Below, piece by piece: positions 11,889 through 20,431 of a DNA stretch of 64,000 bases. Source of the stretch: Hyphomicrobiales bacterium (GTDB lineage: Bacteria > Pseudomonadota > Alphaproteobacteria > Rhizobiales > Beijerinckiaceae). The position numbers and the translations under genes were made by a program. Each line of letters starts with the position of its first letter. Positions within the stretch are counted from its first letter, which is position 1. The stretch is from NCBI GenBank assembly GCA_019075865.1, contig JAGXAN010000009.1:62001-126000 (forward strand), in the 5' to 3' direction. The notes under the pieces were generated by a model. That model saw only the letters and a program-made list of their open reading frames with translations, was not told the origin of the DNA and did no database searches.

Positions 11889-11937
11889 TCTAAAAAATAA
11901 AGAATCTTATATTCTTTTTTTCCTTATTTCATTTAGG
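11889..11937. other. AT-rich block, candidate unwinding element
   Basis: Long runs of A and T (for example TTCTTTTTTTCCTTATTTC) immediately upstream of hemE, at the opposite end from the strong DnaA boxes. It could be the DNA-unwinding element, the hemE promoter, or both. Confidence 0.55.
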
Positions 11938-12033
11938 GCACCTGAATACAATGGCCCATGCTTCACCTGTTTATGTCACCAGCTTATCCAGATTCATGAA
12001 AGCCGCGGATAATTTAATACCCATGTGGATGAA

Positions 12034-12048
12034 TTAACTTTTTGTTAA
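12034..12048. promoter_or_regulatory. CtrA-type binding site 1
   Basis: TTAA-CTTTTTG-TTAA, an exact TTAA-N7-TTAA match to the CtrA consensus, inside the origin. In Caulobacter, phosphorylated CtrA bound at such sites blocks initiation. Confidence 0.72.
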
Positions 12049-12068
12049 GGAATTCCAAGGCGAAGAAG

Positions 12069-12083
12069 TTAATTTTTGATTAA
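12069..12083. promoter_or_regulatory. CtrA-type binding site 2
   Basis: TTAA-TTTTTGA-TTAA, a second exact TTAA-N7-TTAA match, whose start is 35 bp from that of site 1. It lies just before the box TGGGGATAA at 12091. Confidence 0.72.
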
Positions 12084-12173
12084 AGGATTTTGGGGATAAG
12101 ATGTTATTCCCCACAATTCAAAAACAGCGTGTTCCGCGTGCCCCCAAAGACAAGCTGTGAATCAAAATCGCCT

Positions 12174-12234
12174 CATGTCCACACCTGTCCACAGGGCGTA
12201 AAAAACTGGATGCGCTTGTCCACACCTGTCCACA
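12174..12234 (+). repeat. two 18-bp direct repeats, each a double DnaA box
   Basis: tgtccacacctgtccaca occurs at 12176-12193 and again at 12217-12234, 41 bp apart. Each copy holds two TGTCCACA units 10 bp apart, so four same-facing boxes lie on one side of the helix. TTGTCCACA at 12216 is one base from the E. coli box TTATCCACA. This is the likely high-affinity DnaA cluster of the origin, 50-110 bp before ppsR. Confidence 0.72.
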
Positions 12235-12282
12235 AAACTGCCGACACGCTTTGAATAAGCTTGGTAAAGAAGGATCAATCCC

Positions 12283-13116
12283 TTGAGTCGCAACTACTTC
12301 CATCTGCATCTGGTCTCCGACTCAACCGGCGAAACCCTGATAGCCATCTCGCGCGCCGTTGCCGCCCAATATCAGGGTGTGTCCTCGATTGAGCATATCT
12401 ATCCCCTGATTCGCACCGAAGCGCAGATTGAGCGGGTCATTTCCGAAATTGAAGCCGCGCCCGGCATCATCCTGTTCACCATGGTCAACAATGAATTGGC
12501 GGATCGCCTGCAAACCGCCTGTCATGACCTGGGCAGCCCGTGCCTTTCGGTATTGCAGCCGATCTTGGGTCTTTTCCAGTCTTATCTGGGCACAGCATCG
12601 ACGCCACGGCCCGGCGCGCAGCATTTGCTGAATACCGAATATTTCCGCCGGATCGACGCGCTGAACTTCACCATGCTGCATGATGATGGCCAGCAATATG
12701 AAAATCTCGACAATGCCGATATTTTGTTGTTGGGCGTGAGCCGCACCTCCAAAACCCCAACCAGTATTTACCTCGCCAACCGTGGCTACAAAACAGCCAA
12801 CGTGCCGCTGGTGCCGGGGGTTGACCTGCCGTCTGGTCTCAATGGTCTGAAAAACCCGTTGATTGTTGGTCTTATCGCTTCGCCAGAGCGCATCATCCAG
12901 ATTCGGCAGAACCGGCTCCTGACCCTGAATGCGGATCAGGAAACGCCCTATGTGGATCGCGTCGCCGTCGCTGAGGAAATAGCCCATTCGCGGCGGCTGT
13001 TCGCAGAAAACGGCTGGCCGATGATTGACGTCACCCGCCGTTCGATTGAAGAAACCGCCGCTGCGATCATTGATCTTTACAGCACCCATCGTTTGAAATT
13101 CATGGCTCAATCTTGA
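12283..13116 (+). CDS. ppsR: pyruvate, phosphate dikinase regulatory protein (DUF299)
   Basis: Bifunctional kinase/pyrophosphorylase that switches pyruvate phosphate dikinase or PEP synthase off and on. It has 277 residues. The family opening [13 protein letters not shown] and the P-loop-like [20 protein letters not shown] are present. The start is TTG 12283 with AAGGA 8 nt upstream; no ATG fits. It is the conserved right-hand neighbour of the alphaproteobacterial origin (the RP001 gene of Rickettsia). It overlaps maf by 4 bp. Confidence 0.94.
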   Translation: MSRNYFHLHLVSDSTGETLIAISRAVAAQYQGVSSIEHIYPLIRTEAQIERVISEIEAAPGIILFTMVNNELADRLQTACHDLGSPCLSVLQPILGLFQSYLGTASTPRPGAQHLLNTEYFRRIDALNFTMLHDDGQQYENLDNADILLLGVSRTSKTPTSIYLANRGYKTANVPLVPGVDLPSGLNGLKNPLIVGLIASPERIIQIRQNRLLTLNADQETPYVDRVAVAEEIAHSRRLFAENGWPMIDVTRRSIEETAAAIIDLYSTHRLKFMAQS

Positions 13117-13745
13117 CGCTTGCCCCTGCCTCAACATTTTGGATCGCCGATCACCCGCTCGTGCTGGCCTCGCGCAGCAGCGCCCGCCGTGCACTTTTGC
13201 AGGGTGCCGGTCTCCAACCGATTTTGGCCTCCCCCGAGGTGGATGAACGCGCGCTGGAAGCTAAATTACTTTCCCAAAATCCAACTCCCGAAACTTTGGC
13301 GCGGCACCTCGCCCTGGCCAAGGCGCGCGCTGTGAGCGCCCGGTTCCCCGGCCATTGGGTGCTGGGTGCGGATCAGGTGATGAGTTTGGATGGCGCAATT
13401 TTCCATAAGCCGGTTGACCTTTCGACCGCCGCCCGGCAATTGCGCCAACTGGCGGGTAAAACCCATCACCTGCATGCGGCCGTCAGCCTGGTTCGTGATG
13501 GTCAGGAGGTCTTTGGTTCTTGCGACAAGGCAAGTCTGAGCATGCGTGCCCTGTCGGAACCCTTTCTAACCGCCTATCTCGCAATGGCCGGCGAGACGAT
13601 ATTGCAAAGCGTTGGTGGTTATCAACTGGAAGGCTTGGGCGTTCATTTGTTCGACGCAATATCGGGTGCCCATGATACGATATTGGGGCTGCCATTGCTG
13701 CCATTACTGGCGTTTTGGCGAAAGTCAGGTGCCTTGCTTCAGTGA
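13113..13745 (+). CDS. maf: Maf-family nucleotide pyrophosphatase
   Basis: Hydrolyses non-canonical or modified nucleoside triphosphates, house-cleaning, cytoplasm. It has 210 residues. [14 protein letters not shown] is the Maf signature near the N-terminus; [10 protein letters not shown] and the C-terminal [12 protein letters not shown] follow. The start TTG at 13113 overlaps the ppsR stop (TTGA), suggesting translational coupling. Such pairs are often annotated Maf/septum formation inhibitor. The gene aroE, which I remember as commonly next, is absent; coaE follows after 49 bp. Confidence 0.9.
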   Translation: MTLAPASTFWIADHPLVLASRSSARRALLQGAGLQPILASPEVDERALEAKLLSQNPTPETLARHLALAKARAVSARFPGHWVLGADQVMSLDGAIFHKPVDLSTAARQLRQLAGKTHHLHAAVSLVRDGQEVFGSCDKASLSMRALSEPFLTAYLAMAGETILQSVGGYQLEGLGVHLFDAISGAHDTILGLPLLPLLAFWRKSGALLQ

Positions 13746-13794
13746 GGCCAGATGCCTTGCTCAACCGGGGCGAAGAATGGTGGAGGTTTCGTCC

Positions 13795-14388
13795 ATGCGC
13801 ATAATTGGCCTGACCGGCTCGATCGGCATGGGCAAAACCACAATTTCCAACCTGTTGCGCGGGTTTGGTATTGCCGTGCATGATTCAGACGCTGCCGTGC
13901 ACAAGCTCTACAAAGGCGAAGCCGTGCCCCTGGTCGAGGCCGCCTTTCCGGGCAGCACCGGCCCGGATGGCGTGGATCGCAACAAGCTTGCGGAGCAAGT
14001 GCTTGGCAAGCCGGAGGCTTTGACCCGGCTGGAAGCCATCATTCACCCGTTGGTGGCCCATGATCGCGACGCCTTTATTGCCGCCGCATGTAACCGCCAT
14101 GCCGATTGCTGCGTTCTCGATATTCCGCTGCTCTTTGAAACAGGCCAACAAGCCAAGGTCGATATAATTCTGGTGGTCAGTTCACCCTATGAAATCCAGC
14201 GCACACGCGTGCTGGAACGAAAAGGAATGACGCCGGAGCGCTTTGATAAGATTTTGGCCATGCAGACCCCGGATGCGGAAAAACGCCGACTGGCCCATTA
14301 TTGTGTGGATACCCGGAGGGAGCTGGCTTCCACCCGCGCGCAGCTTCTGCAATTTCTGAGAGCCATCGGCGTCGGCGTGGCAGAATAG
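13795..14388 (+). CDS. coaE: dephospho-CoA kinase
   Basis: Last step of coenzyme A synthesis, ATP-dependent phosphorylation of dephospho-CoA. It has 197 residues from ATG 13795 (MRIIGLTGSIGMGKTT); the frame is open upstream but the extra 61 codons show no homology. The P-loop GSIGMGKTT and the DIPLLFE motif are typical. It lies 9 bp before dnaQ. Confidence 0.94.
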   Translation: MRIIGLTGSIGMGKTTISNLLRGFGIAVHDSDAAVHKLYKGEAVPLVEAAFPGSTGPDGVDRNKLAEQVLGKPEALTRLEAIIHPLVAHDRDAFIAAACNRHADCCVLDIPLLFETGQQAKVDIILVVSSPYEIQRTRVLERKGMTPERFDKILAMQTPDAEKRRLAHYCVDTRRELASTRAQLLQFLRAIGVGVAE

Positions 14389-14397
14389 CAGGGTAAG

Positions 14398-15099
14398 ATG
14401 CGTGAGATTGTCCTTGATACCGAAACCACCGGCCTTGATCCGGCCAAAGGCGACCGGTTGGTCGAAATTGGTTGCGTGGAATTGTTGAATACTATCCCGA
14501 CCGGCAAGGAATATCACGTCTATATCAATCCGGAACGCGATATGCCGGAGGCGGCCTTCAACGTGCACGGCCTTTCACAGGCCTTCCTGAGTGACAAACC
14601 CAAATTTGCCGATGTTGCGACGGAGTTCCTCGAATTTATCGAGAATGCGCCGCTCATCATTCACAATGCAGAATTTGATATCCGCTTTCTCAATGCTGAA
14701 CTGGCGCGGGTGCAAAAGCCGGATCTGGAAATGCACCGCGTGATCGACACGCTGATGTTGGCGCGGCGCAAACATCCCGGCCAGTCCAACGGACTCGATG
14801 CTCTGTGCCAGCGCTATAACATCGACAATACCAAGCGCACCAAACATGGTGCCTTGATCGATTCCTACCTTCTGGCGGAAGTTTATGCCGAACTTACCGG
14901 CGGGCGTCAGACGGCCATGAGTCTGGATCAAAATGCCGCACGCAGAGGCTCAGTCAAAGCCCCGACCAAGCAGCGGCCAGAACCTTTCAAATGGGGGGCT
15001 TCAGCGGACGAGCAAAGCGCCCATGCCGGCTTCATAGCCGAAATGGGCGAGAAAGCGATCTGGACGCTATACGTCGATCAGGACAAGGCGCTGGGCTGA
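14398..15099 (+). CDS. dnaQ: DNA polymerase III epsilon subunit (proofreading exonuclease)
   Basis: 3'-5' exonuclease of the replicative polymerase. It has 233 residues. Exo I DTETTG at residues 7-12, Exo [12 protein letters not shown] and Exo [17 protein letters not shown] are all intact. The C-terminal tail after about residue 180 should contact the alpha subunit. Its last 22 bp overlap the 3' end of the convergent secB gene. Confidence 0.95.
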   Translation: MREIVLDTETTGLDPAKGDRLVEIGCVELLNTIPTGKEYHVYINPERDMPEAAFNVHGLSQAFLSDKPKFADVATEFLEFIENAPLIIHNAEFDIRFLNAELARVQKPDLEMHRVIDTLMLARRKHPGQSNGLDALCQRYNIDNTKRTKHGALIDSYLLAEVYAELTGGRQTAMSLDQNAARRGSVKAPTKQRPEPFKWGASADEQSAHAGFIAEMGEKAIWTLYVDQDKALG

Positions 15100-15563
15100 G
15101 GCGCTTGGCCAGCCGCCATGTTCTGGGCATAAAGGCCCTGGAAATCGATCGGGTCAATGTACAGGGGCGGGAAACCGCCATTGCGCACCGCTTCGGCGAT
15201 GATCTGCCGCGCAAACGGGAAAAGCAGGCGCGGGCATTCGATCATGACGACCGGGTGCATCTGCTCGGCCGGGATATTCTGCAAGCGAAATACGCCGGCA
15301 TAATCGAGCTCGAATTTGAACAAAAGGTCAGCGCCTTCGCCGGCCGAGCCTTCCAGTAGCAAGTTTACTTCAAAGTCATTTTCTGCCAATTGCTTGGCAT
15401 TCACATTAACTTGAATCGAAATGTTGGGGCTCTTTTCCTGCGGGCCGAGCGAGCGCGGGGCATTGGGGTTCTCGAAGGAGAAATCCTTGGTATATTGCAC
15501 CAACGCGTTCAATTGCGGAACCTGATCGGGTCCCTTGGCCCCATTTACGCTTGCATCGCTCAT
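15078..15563 (-). CDS. secB: protein-export chaperone SecB
   Basis: Tetrameric chaperone that keeps preproteins unfolded and hands them to SecA. It has 161 residues from ATG 15563, with GGAGATCAAGG upstream; a longer frame to 15620 exists but lacks homology. The conserved [10 protein letters not shown] near the N-terminus and [32 protein letters not shown] at the C-terminus are split here for brevity: [10 protein letters not shown] and [13 protein letters not shown]. It converges on dnaQ with a 22-bp overlap. Confidence 0.95.
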   Translation of the reverse strand: MSDASVNGAKGPDQVPQLNALVQYTKDFSFENPNAPRSLGPQEKSPNISIQVNVNAKQLAENDFEVNLLLEGSAGEGADLLFKFELDYAGVFRLQNIPAEQMHPVVMIECPRLLFPFARQIIAEAVRNGGFPPLYIDPIDFQGLYAQNMAAGQAPQPSALS

Positions 15564-15713
15564 CCTTGATCTCCCATTTGTGCCGAAACTACCGAACGGG
15601 CGACCGCAACGAAGCAGCAACCGTTTTTCGAGTTGCGCGGTAACACGGAAACGGCACGCTCACAAGTAACGCGAGTGCGCCCCAAAATAAAAATGCAAGG
15701 GTGTGGCAGGCAA

Positions 15714-16163
15714 TCAGGGCCGGCGCGCCGAATTGTCCGGCCGCTCGACCGAATGCCAGTCCTCGGGGTTGAGCTCAATCACTTCATCGCGCTGCCTTGT
15801 TCGATTGTGCAAGCCGCCGCCAAAGTAGCGCGCCAGATATTGGCGCGCGGAAGGCGCGGTCAGGGCAAGGCCGACGATGTCCGATAAAAACCCTGGCAGG
15901 ATCATCAGGATCGCACCCAGCGCCGCCATCATGCCGTCCAGCATGTCGGTTTGCGGCATCGTGCCCTGGGCCATGGCCTGACGCAAGTTCTGCGCCGCGC
16001 CCTGCCCGAGCGCGCTGAGTTGGCGAAAGCCGAGGAAGCTGATCGCCAGGCCCAATACCAGCGCCCCGGTCCAGCCAATCCAATGCACCACGAGCATCAG
16101 CGCCAGAAATTCGGCAGCGAACCAGACGGCCATGATCGTGAACAGTCGGGGAGGACTACGCAT
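15714..16163 (-). CDS. fxsA: FxsA family membrane protein
   Basis: Small inner-membrane protein; in E. coli FxsA overproduction relieves phage T7 exclusion by the F plasmid, but its normal role is unclear. It has 149 residues with three hydrophobic segments (about 8-45 and 75-95). The start chosen is ATG 16163 with GAGG 5 nt upstream; ATG 16199 is an alternative. It sits beside secB, as in other Hyphomicrobiales. Confidence 0.85.
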   Translation of the reverse strand: MRSPPRLFTIMAVWFAAEFLALMLVVHWIGWTGALVLGLAISFLGFRQLSALGQGAAQNLRQAMAQGTMPQTDMLDGMMAALGAILMILPGFLSDIVGLALTAPSARQYLARYFGGGLHNRTRQRDEVIELNPEDWHSVERPDNSARRP

Positions 16164-16457
16164 ATAACCTCGCTTGGCATGGGCAAAAGCAGATCTCATA
16201 TCACATTCTCTTCAACAGTCGGATTCTTCGTCCTCCGCGCCCGTCTCCGTCCGGCTTGCGAACTGTAACGGCCAGTGCTAGCAAATGGTAGCGTTGAACG
16301 GCTGGCAGCAACTGCCAACCGTTCCTATATAATCACTCGTGGCAGAAATTAAATCGACGCCACGCAGACTTCATCTGGCGTGGCGCGGAATGACTTTTTG
16401 CCGTGCCAGCAGGAGACCGGTCGTTCCGGCCCTGTGCCAAACCGAGATTGATTTGCC
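16164..16457. other. divergent fxsA / Tim44 promoter region
   Basis: 294 bp between divergent genes. It should hold both promoters. No strong palindrome or RNA is recognised. Confidence 0.4.
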
Positions 16458-17150
16458 ATGAGCACACTGATTTTTGCCGCCATTGCCGCCTTCGTCCTGT
16501 GGAAGTTATGGACGGTATTGGGATACCGCACGGGCAATGAACGCCCGCCCGCCAACAGCTTCAACCCCTCCGCGCCAAGAGCTGGCGACAACACTGGCCA
16601 GCCCAACAACGTTGTGCGCCTGCCCGGTGCCGCCCCGGCGGATACCGGTTTGCCCGTGCCCGGCGACAAGTGGAAAGGCTTTGCCGAGCCTAACACACCC
16701 TTGGCCGCCGGACTGGACGCGATCGCGGCTAAGGATGCCAATTTTGCGGTCGCACCCTTCGTGAAAGGGGCAAAGGCAGCCTATGAAATGATCGTGACGG
16801 CCTTTGCCGCCGGCGACCGCAAGACCTTGCGCAATCTGCTTACCGATGACGTGTTTAACAGCTTCAACGCGGCCATCGATGCGCGCGAGGCCAGCAAACA
16901 GAACGTGCAATTGACCTTTGTATCCTTGGATAAGGCGGATATCGAAACGGCCGGCACGCAGGCGAGTGCCGCCTTTATCACTTTGCGTTATGCCTCCAAG
17001 ATCATCAGCGTGACCCGCAATGCCGAAGGTGCCGTAGTCGAGGGCAGCCCCGACACGGTCAATGATCATGTCGATGTGTGGACCTTTACACGCGACACCA
17101 ATTCGCGTGACCAGAACTGGCGTCTGGCCTCGACCTCGCCCGATCACTGA
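16458..17150 (+). CDS. Tim44-domain membrane-anchored protein
   Basis: 230 residues. An N-terminal transmembrane segment (STLIFAAIAAFVLWKLW) anchors a Tim44-like domain (about residues 80-230). The domain is related to the mitochondrial presequence translocase subunit; the bacterial role (TimA/Tim44-like) is poorly known. It lies 21 bp upstream of mltA in the same frame, in the common fxsA/secB-Tim44-mltA-smr block. Position next to secB suggests an envelope or export role, by inference. Confidence 0.87.
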   Translation: MSTLIFAAIAAFVLWKLWTVLGYRTGNERPPANSFNPSAPRAGDNTGQPNNVVRLPGAAPADTGLPVPGDKWKGFAEPNTPLAAGLDAIAAKDANFAVAPFVKGAKAAYEMIVTAFAAGDRKTLRNLLTDDVFNSFNAAIDAREASKQNVQLTFVSLDKADIETAGTQASAAFITLRYASKIISVTRNAEGAVVEGSPDTVNDHVDVWTFTRDTNSRDQNWRLASTSPDH

Positions 17151-17171
17151 TCGCCCAAGGGGAATGCGCCG

Positions 17172-18344
17172 ATGTTCTGGTCGCAGGCGGCCTATCTGGC
17201 GCTGGTAAAGCGTTTGAAACAGCAGGGTGCCGCCCTGCAACCCGTGCCCTATGACGATTTGGCGGGGTTTGCGGCGCAGGATCATCGCGATCTGGTGGCT
17301 GGCCTGCAAGCCCATTGCTTTGCCATTTCAGAGGCGCATCCGGCAACCCGCCCGGCGCAGCCAGCCGATGAAGCCTATGTCGGATTTTGTCGGGCTTTTG
17401 CGAAAGTTCCGCCGCCCGCGACCGCGCAAGCGGCGCAGCTCCTGCTGGAAAACCATTGGCAACCGTGCCGCATCCGCAACGGTGCGCCCGGCGACATGGG
17501 CCTGTTGACCGGTTATTATGAGCCAGAAGTTGAAGGCTCGCTGGTGCAAACCGCCGAGTTTGCCGCCCCGCTTTACGCCCGCCCGGCTGATCTTGTTACC
17601 TTCGCCCAGGGACAAACGCCCGCACATCTTGCCCCGCATTTGGCTGCCGCCCGCGCCCTGCTAAATGGCGAACTTGTGGCCTTTTTCACCCGCAGCGAAA
17701 TTGAATCCGCCGCCAGACAGAATTTGCAGCCGCTGATTTATGTGCGGGATCTGGTAGAGGCCTTCCTTATTCAAGTTCAGGGCTCCGCCCGCGTGCGCAC
17801 TAAAGATGGCGGCCTTTATCGCATTGGTTATGCGGGCAGAAATGGTCACCCCTACACGTCGATTGGCCGCATTCTTATTCAGCGCGGCGACATCCCCGAG
17901 GCCTCCATGTCCTTGGCCGGTCTCAAGCAATGGATCCGGGACGCCGGCCAGGAGCTGGGCGAGGCGGGCCATGAATTGATGCTCGCCAACCGCTCTTTTG
18001 TATTTTTCAGGCTTGAGACGGCTTTGTCGGCGCAGCAGGGGCCGATTGGCGCGGCGGGCCTGTCCTTGACCCCGCTGCAATCCATAGCTGTGGATCGGCA
18101 ATTATGGCTTTATGGTCTGCCATTCTGGATTGAATCGCAATTGCCGTGGCGCAGCAGCCAGGTTGAGCCGTTTTCGCGGTTGATGTTGGCACAAGATACC
18201 GGCTCCGCCATTTTGGGCCCGGCCCGCGCCGATATTTTCTTTGGCACCGGACTTGAAGCTGGCGCGCGTGCGGGGGATATTCGTCACCCGGCCCGATTCA
18301 CCGTCCTCTTGCCCAAACGTCAAGCCACACATGGCCCGCAATGA
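17172..18344 (+). CDS. mltA: membrane-bound lytic transglycosylase MltA
   Basis: Cleaves the MurNAc-GlcNAc bond of peptidoglycan to 1,6-anhydro muropeptides. It has 390 residues with the MltA domain (LLTGYYEPEVEGS, then IQVQGSARV, GRILIQRGDIP) and C-terminal 3D domain (LMLAQDTGSAILGPARADIFFG split as LMLAQDTGSAI and ARADIFFG) with the catalytic aspartate in QDTG. Odd: no signal peptide or lipobox can be seen; the frame is closed upstream by the Tim44 stop, so none can be added. AAGGGG precedes the ATG. It overlaps smr by 14 bp. Confidence 0.92.
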   Translation: MFWSQAAYLALVKRLKQQGAALQPVPYDDLAGFAAQDHRDLVAGLQAHCFAISEAHPATRPAQPADEAYVGFCRAFAKVPPPATAQAAQLLLENHWQPCRIRNGAPGDMGLLTGYYEPEVEGSLVQTAEFAAPLYARPADLVTFAQGQTPAHLAPHLAAARALLNGELVAFFTRSEIESAARQNLQPLIYVRDLVEAFLIQVQGSARVRTKDGGLYRIGYAGRNGHPYTSIGRILIQRGDIPEASMSLAGLKQWIRDAGQELGEAGHELMLANRSFVFFRLETALSAQQGPIGAAGLSLTPLQSIAVDRQLWLYGLPFWIESQLPWRSSQVEPFSRLMLAQDTGSAILGPARADIFFGTGLEAGARAGDIRHPARFTVLLPKRQATHGPQ

Positions 18345-18981
18345 TCCACCCCACCCCAAGCATCATCGCCGTTTGCGCGAGGATGAAATAGCGCTTTGGC
18401 GTGAAGTCGCGGCGCGAGTCATTCCCCGCCCAGGCAGTCTTTTGCCGGATTTGGCGGTGCCGTCGGATAAGCTGGCCAAGGGTCCCAAACCGCCGCCCAA
18501 AGCCAGCCCTGCGCCGATTACACGGCCAGCCACTGCCGCGCCCTATTTTCCACCACGCGCACCGCCAAAGAACGTGCAGATGCCATCGGCCAACGCGCTG
18601 GCACCGATGGAGCGACGCTTGAAGAAAAGGCTGCTGCGCGGCCAGACCGGCATTGATGCCACCATTGATCTGCATGGCATGGTGCAGGCGCAGGCTCATT
18701 CCGCCTTGCGCCAGTTCATTCACGCGGCCTTTGGTCGAGGTGATCGGCTGGTGCTGGTGGTAACCGGCAAAGGCCTGTCCAAGAGCCATGCCATGGCGGA
18801 TTTAGGCGATGATTTTCATGGGGTAGGGGTTCTGCGTCGCGTCGTGCCGCATTGGCTGCGCGCGCCGGATCTTCTGCCGATGATCGTGAGCCTGGAGCAG
18901 GCGGGCCAGCCGCACGGCGGATCGGGCGCGCTGATCGTGCATTTACGCCGTCGCGCCCGGATGGAATGGGACGACACTTGA
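18331..18981 (+). CDS. Smr/MutS2 C-terminal domain protein
   Basis: 216 residues from ATG 18331, overlapping mltA by 14 bp. The N-terminal half is basic and proline-rich, probably disordered. The C-terminal Smr domain has IDLHGMVQAQAHSALRQFI and the VVTGKG motif, typical of small MutS-related endonuclease domains. Small Smr proteins act on nucleic acids in other bacteria; the substrate here is unknown. It ends the Tim44-mltA-smr group. Confidence 0.88.
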   Translation: MARNDPPHPKHHRRLREDEIALWREVAARVIPRPGSLLPDLAVPSDKLAKGPKPPPKASPAPITRPATAAPYFPPRAPPKNVQMPSANALAPMERRLKKRLLRGQTGIDATIDLHGMVQAQAHSALRQFIHAAFGRGDRLVLVVTGKGLSKSHAMADLGDDFHGVGVLRRVVPHWLRAPDLLPMIVSLEQAGQPHGGSGALIVHLRRRARMEWDDT

Positions 18982-19065
18982 CGGCTTCGGCTGGCAATGC
19001 CACACCGCGCACGGCTTACCACTCCTGAGGTTTTGCCACCAAACCTGAAAGTCGAGATCAAAATC

Positions 19066-20067
19066 ATGCAGCCCAAATTTGATGTTTTGGCGATTGGAAA
19101 TGCCATTGTTGACGTCATCGCCCGCACGGACGAGGCGTTTTTGGCGCGCGAAAATCTGGCTAAAGGCTCCATGAGCCTGATTGACGAGGCCCGCGCCGAG
19201 CATCTTTTGCAGGCCATGGGGCCAACGGTGACACAATCTGGCGGCTCGGCTGCCAATACAGTGGTCGGTTTGGCAAGTTTTGGCTCGCGCACCGCCTATA
19301 TCGGAAAAGTCAGGGAAGATGTGCTGGGCCGCGCTTTTTCGGCCGATATTCGCAAGGCGGGCGTGCATTTTGGTACTGACGCGTCTGCGCATGGGCCCGC
19401 AACCGCGCGTTGCTTTGTTCTGGTCACGCCAGATGGTCAGCGCACCATGAACACTTATCTTGGCGCGTGTCAGAACCTCTCGCCTGACGATGTTGACGAG
19501 GCCACGGTTCGAGATTCCGGAATTGTCTATCTGGAAGGCTATCTTTGGGATCCACCAGAGGCCAAATTGGCGTTCACCAAGGCGGCAGATATTGCCCATG
19601 CCCACAATCGCCGGGTGGCGCTCACCCTTTCTGATTCGTTTTGCGTGGACCGTTACCGCGATGAATTTCTGGATCTGATGCGCCGCGACCGGGTCGACAT
19701 CGTTTTTGCCAATAGCAGCGAAATCCATTCGCTCTACCAGACCGCCGATTTTGCAACCGCGATCGACGCGCTTCGCCAGGAAAACCGGCTGGCGATCGTC
19801 ACCCGCAGCGAGCATGGCTGCATGGTCGTCACCAAGGAAGAGGTCCTGGAAGTCCCGGCCCATCCCATTGAGACCTTGTCGGATACGACAGGGGCCGGCG
19901 ATCTGTTTGCCGCTGGCTTCCTGCATGGGCTGGCGCAGGGCCGCACCCACGCCGATTGCGCGCGTCTGGGTGCCCTGGCGGCGTCTGAAATCATTCAGCA
20001 CATTGGTGCGCGTCCGCAAGCGCCGTTGCAGGAGCTTGCCAAGACCCACGGACTGGTCGCCGCTTAG
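19066..20067 (+). CDS. PfkB family sugar/nucleoside kinase (adenosine kinase-like)
   Basis: 333 residues from ATG 19066. It has the ribokinase fold with QSGGSAANTVVGLASFG near the N-terminus and the catalytic and anion-hole motif DTTGAGDLFAAGF near the C-terminus. The DVLAIGNAIVDVIA opening resembles the adenosine kinase-like subgroup common in Alphaproteobacteria; the substrate is not settled by sequence. It follows smr by 84 bp and converges on the cytochrome gene. Confidence 0.9.
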   Translation: MQPKFDVLAIGNAIVDVIARTDEAFLARENLAKGSMSLIDEARAEHLLQAMGPTVTQSGGSAANTVVGLASFGSRTAYIGKVREDVLGRAFSADIRKAGVHFGTDASAHGPATARCFVLVTPDGQRTMNTYLGACQNLSPDDVDEATVRDSGIVYLEGYLWDPPEAKLAFTKAADIAHAHNRRVALTLSDSFCVDRYRDEFLDLMRRDRVDIVFANSSEIHSLYQTADFATAIDALRQENRLAIVTRSEHGCMVVTKEEVLEVPAHPIETLSDTTGAGDLFAAGFLHGLAQGRTHADCARLGALAASEIIQHIGARPQAPLQELAKTHGLVAA

Positions 20068-20076
20068 CGGCCAGTC
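20051..20076. terminator. two-way hairpin between pfkB and the cytochrome gene
   Basis: GACTGGTCGC pairs with GCGGCCAGTC (10 bp with one T-G) around CGCTTA. It covers the pfkB stop codon and touches the stop of the convergent cytochrome gene. CTATTTGG follows on the plus strand. It probably serves both convergent genes. Confidence 0.5.
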
Positions 20077-20420
20077 TATTTGGTGCCGTAATTGGCCACG
20101 AGGTAATTGACGATGGCCGCAACGTCGGCCTTGTCAACGGGGGCCTTCATCACGTTGATCATTTTATTGACCTCCGCCGTCCATGTCGCCGCATTTAATT
20201 TTGGCTGCGTCTGGATCATTTCGGCCGAATGACAGGCGAGGCAATTATTGTTCACAGCGTCGGCACCTTCGCCTTTGAACTGGTGCAAGGGGTCCGGCAA
20301 ATCCACGCTGCTGGTTTTGAGAGTCAGTGTGGTTTGTGCCTGAACGGGAAGCGGAACCAGCCCAAGAGCCAGCGTTGCAAACAGGGCAGCGGCCCAGCGG
20401 CTATTTGAAAAAGATTGCAT
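20076..20420 (-). CDS. monohaem cytochrome c subunit, SorB-like
   Basis: 114 residues with a cleavable signal peptide (hydrophobic 10-25, VQAQ junction) and one haem-binding CLACH motif at about residue 60; a downstream Met (NVM) could be the axial ligand. It begins 11 bp after the sulfite dehydrogenase gene, so the pair looks like SorA-SorB, in which the cytochrome takes electrons from the molybdenum subunit in the periplasm. GAGAGG precedes the ATG. Confidence 0.85.
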   Translation of the reverse strand: MQSFSNSRWAAALFATLALGLVPLPVQAQTTLTLKTSSVDLPDPLHQFKGEGADAVNNNCLACHSAEMIQTQPKLNAATWTAEVNKMINVMKAPVDKADVAAIVNYLVANYGTK

Positions 20421-20431
20421 GTCGGCCTCTC

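Larger units (their letters stand above)
11984..12115. promoter_or_regulatory. weaker DnaA-box-like sites in oriC
   Basis: Candidate boxes are TTATCCAGA at 11984, TGTGGATGA at 12024, TGGGGATAA at 12091 and TTCCCCACA at 12107. The last two form an imperfect inverted repeat around GATG. They surround the two CtrA-type sites. Each differs by one or two bases from TTATCCACA or its complement. Confidence 0.55.
11882..12282. other. oriC: chromosome replication origin (oriC)
   Basis: 401-bp gap between hemE and ppsR with divergent genes on both sides, the classical origin position in Alphaproteobacteria. It holds an AT-rich block next to hemE (11889-11937), two TTAA-N7-TTAA CtrA-type sites, DnaA-box-like 9-mers of both orientations, and two copies of an 18-bp double box. 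Three GANTC methylation sites (11902, 11991, 12159) are present. The parABS genes and sites nearby agree with an origin. Not proven experimentally here. Confidence 0.88.
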
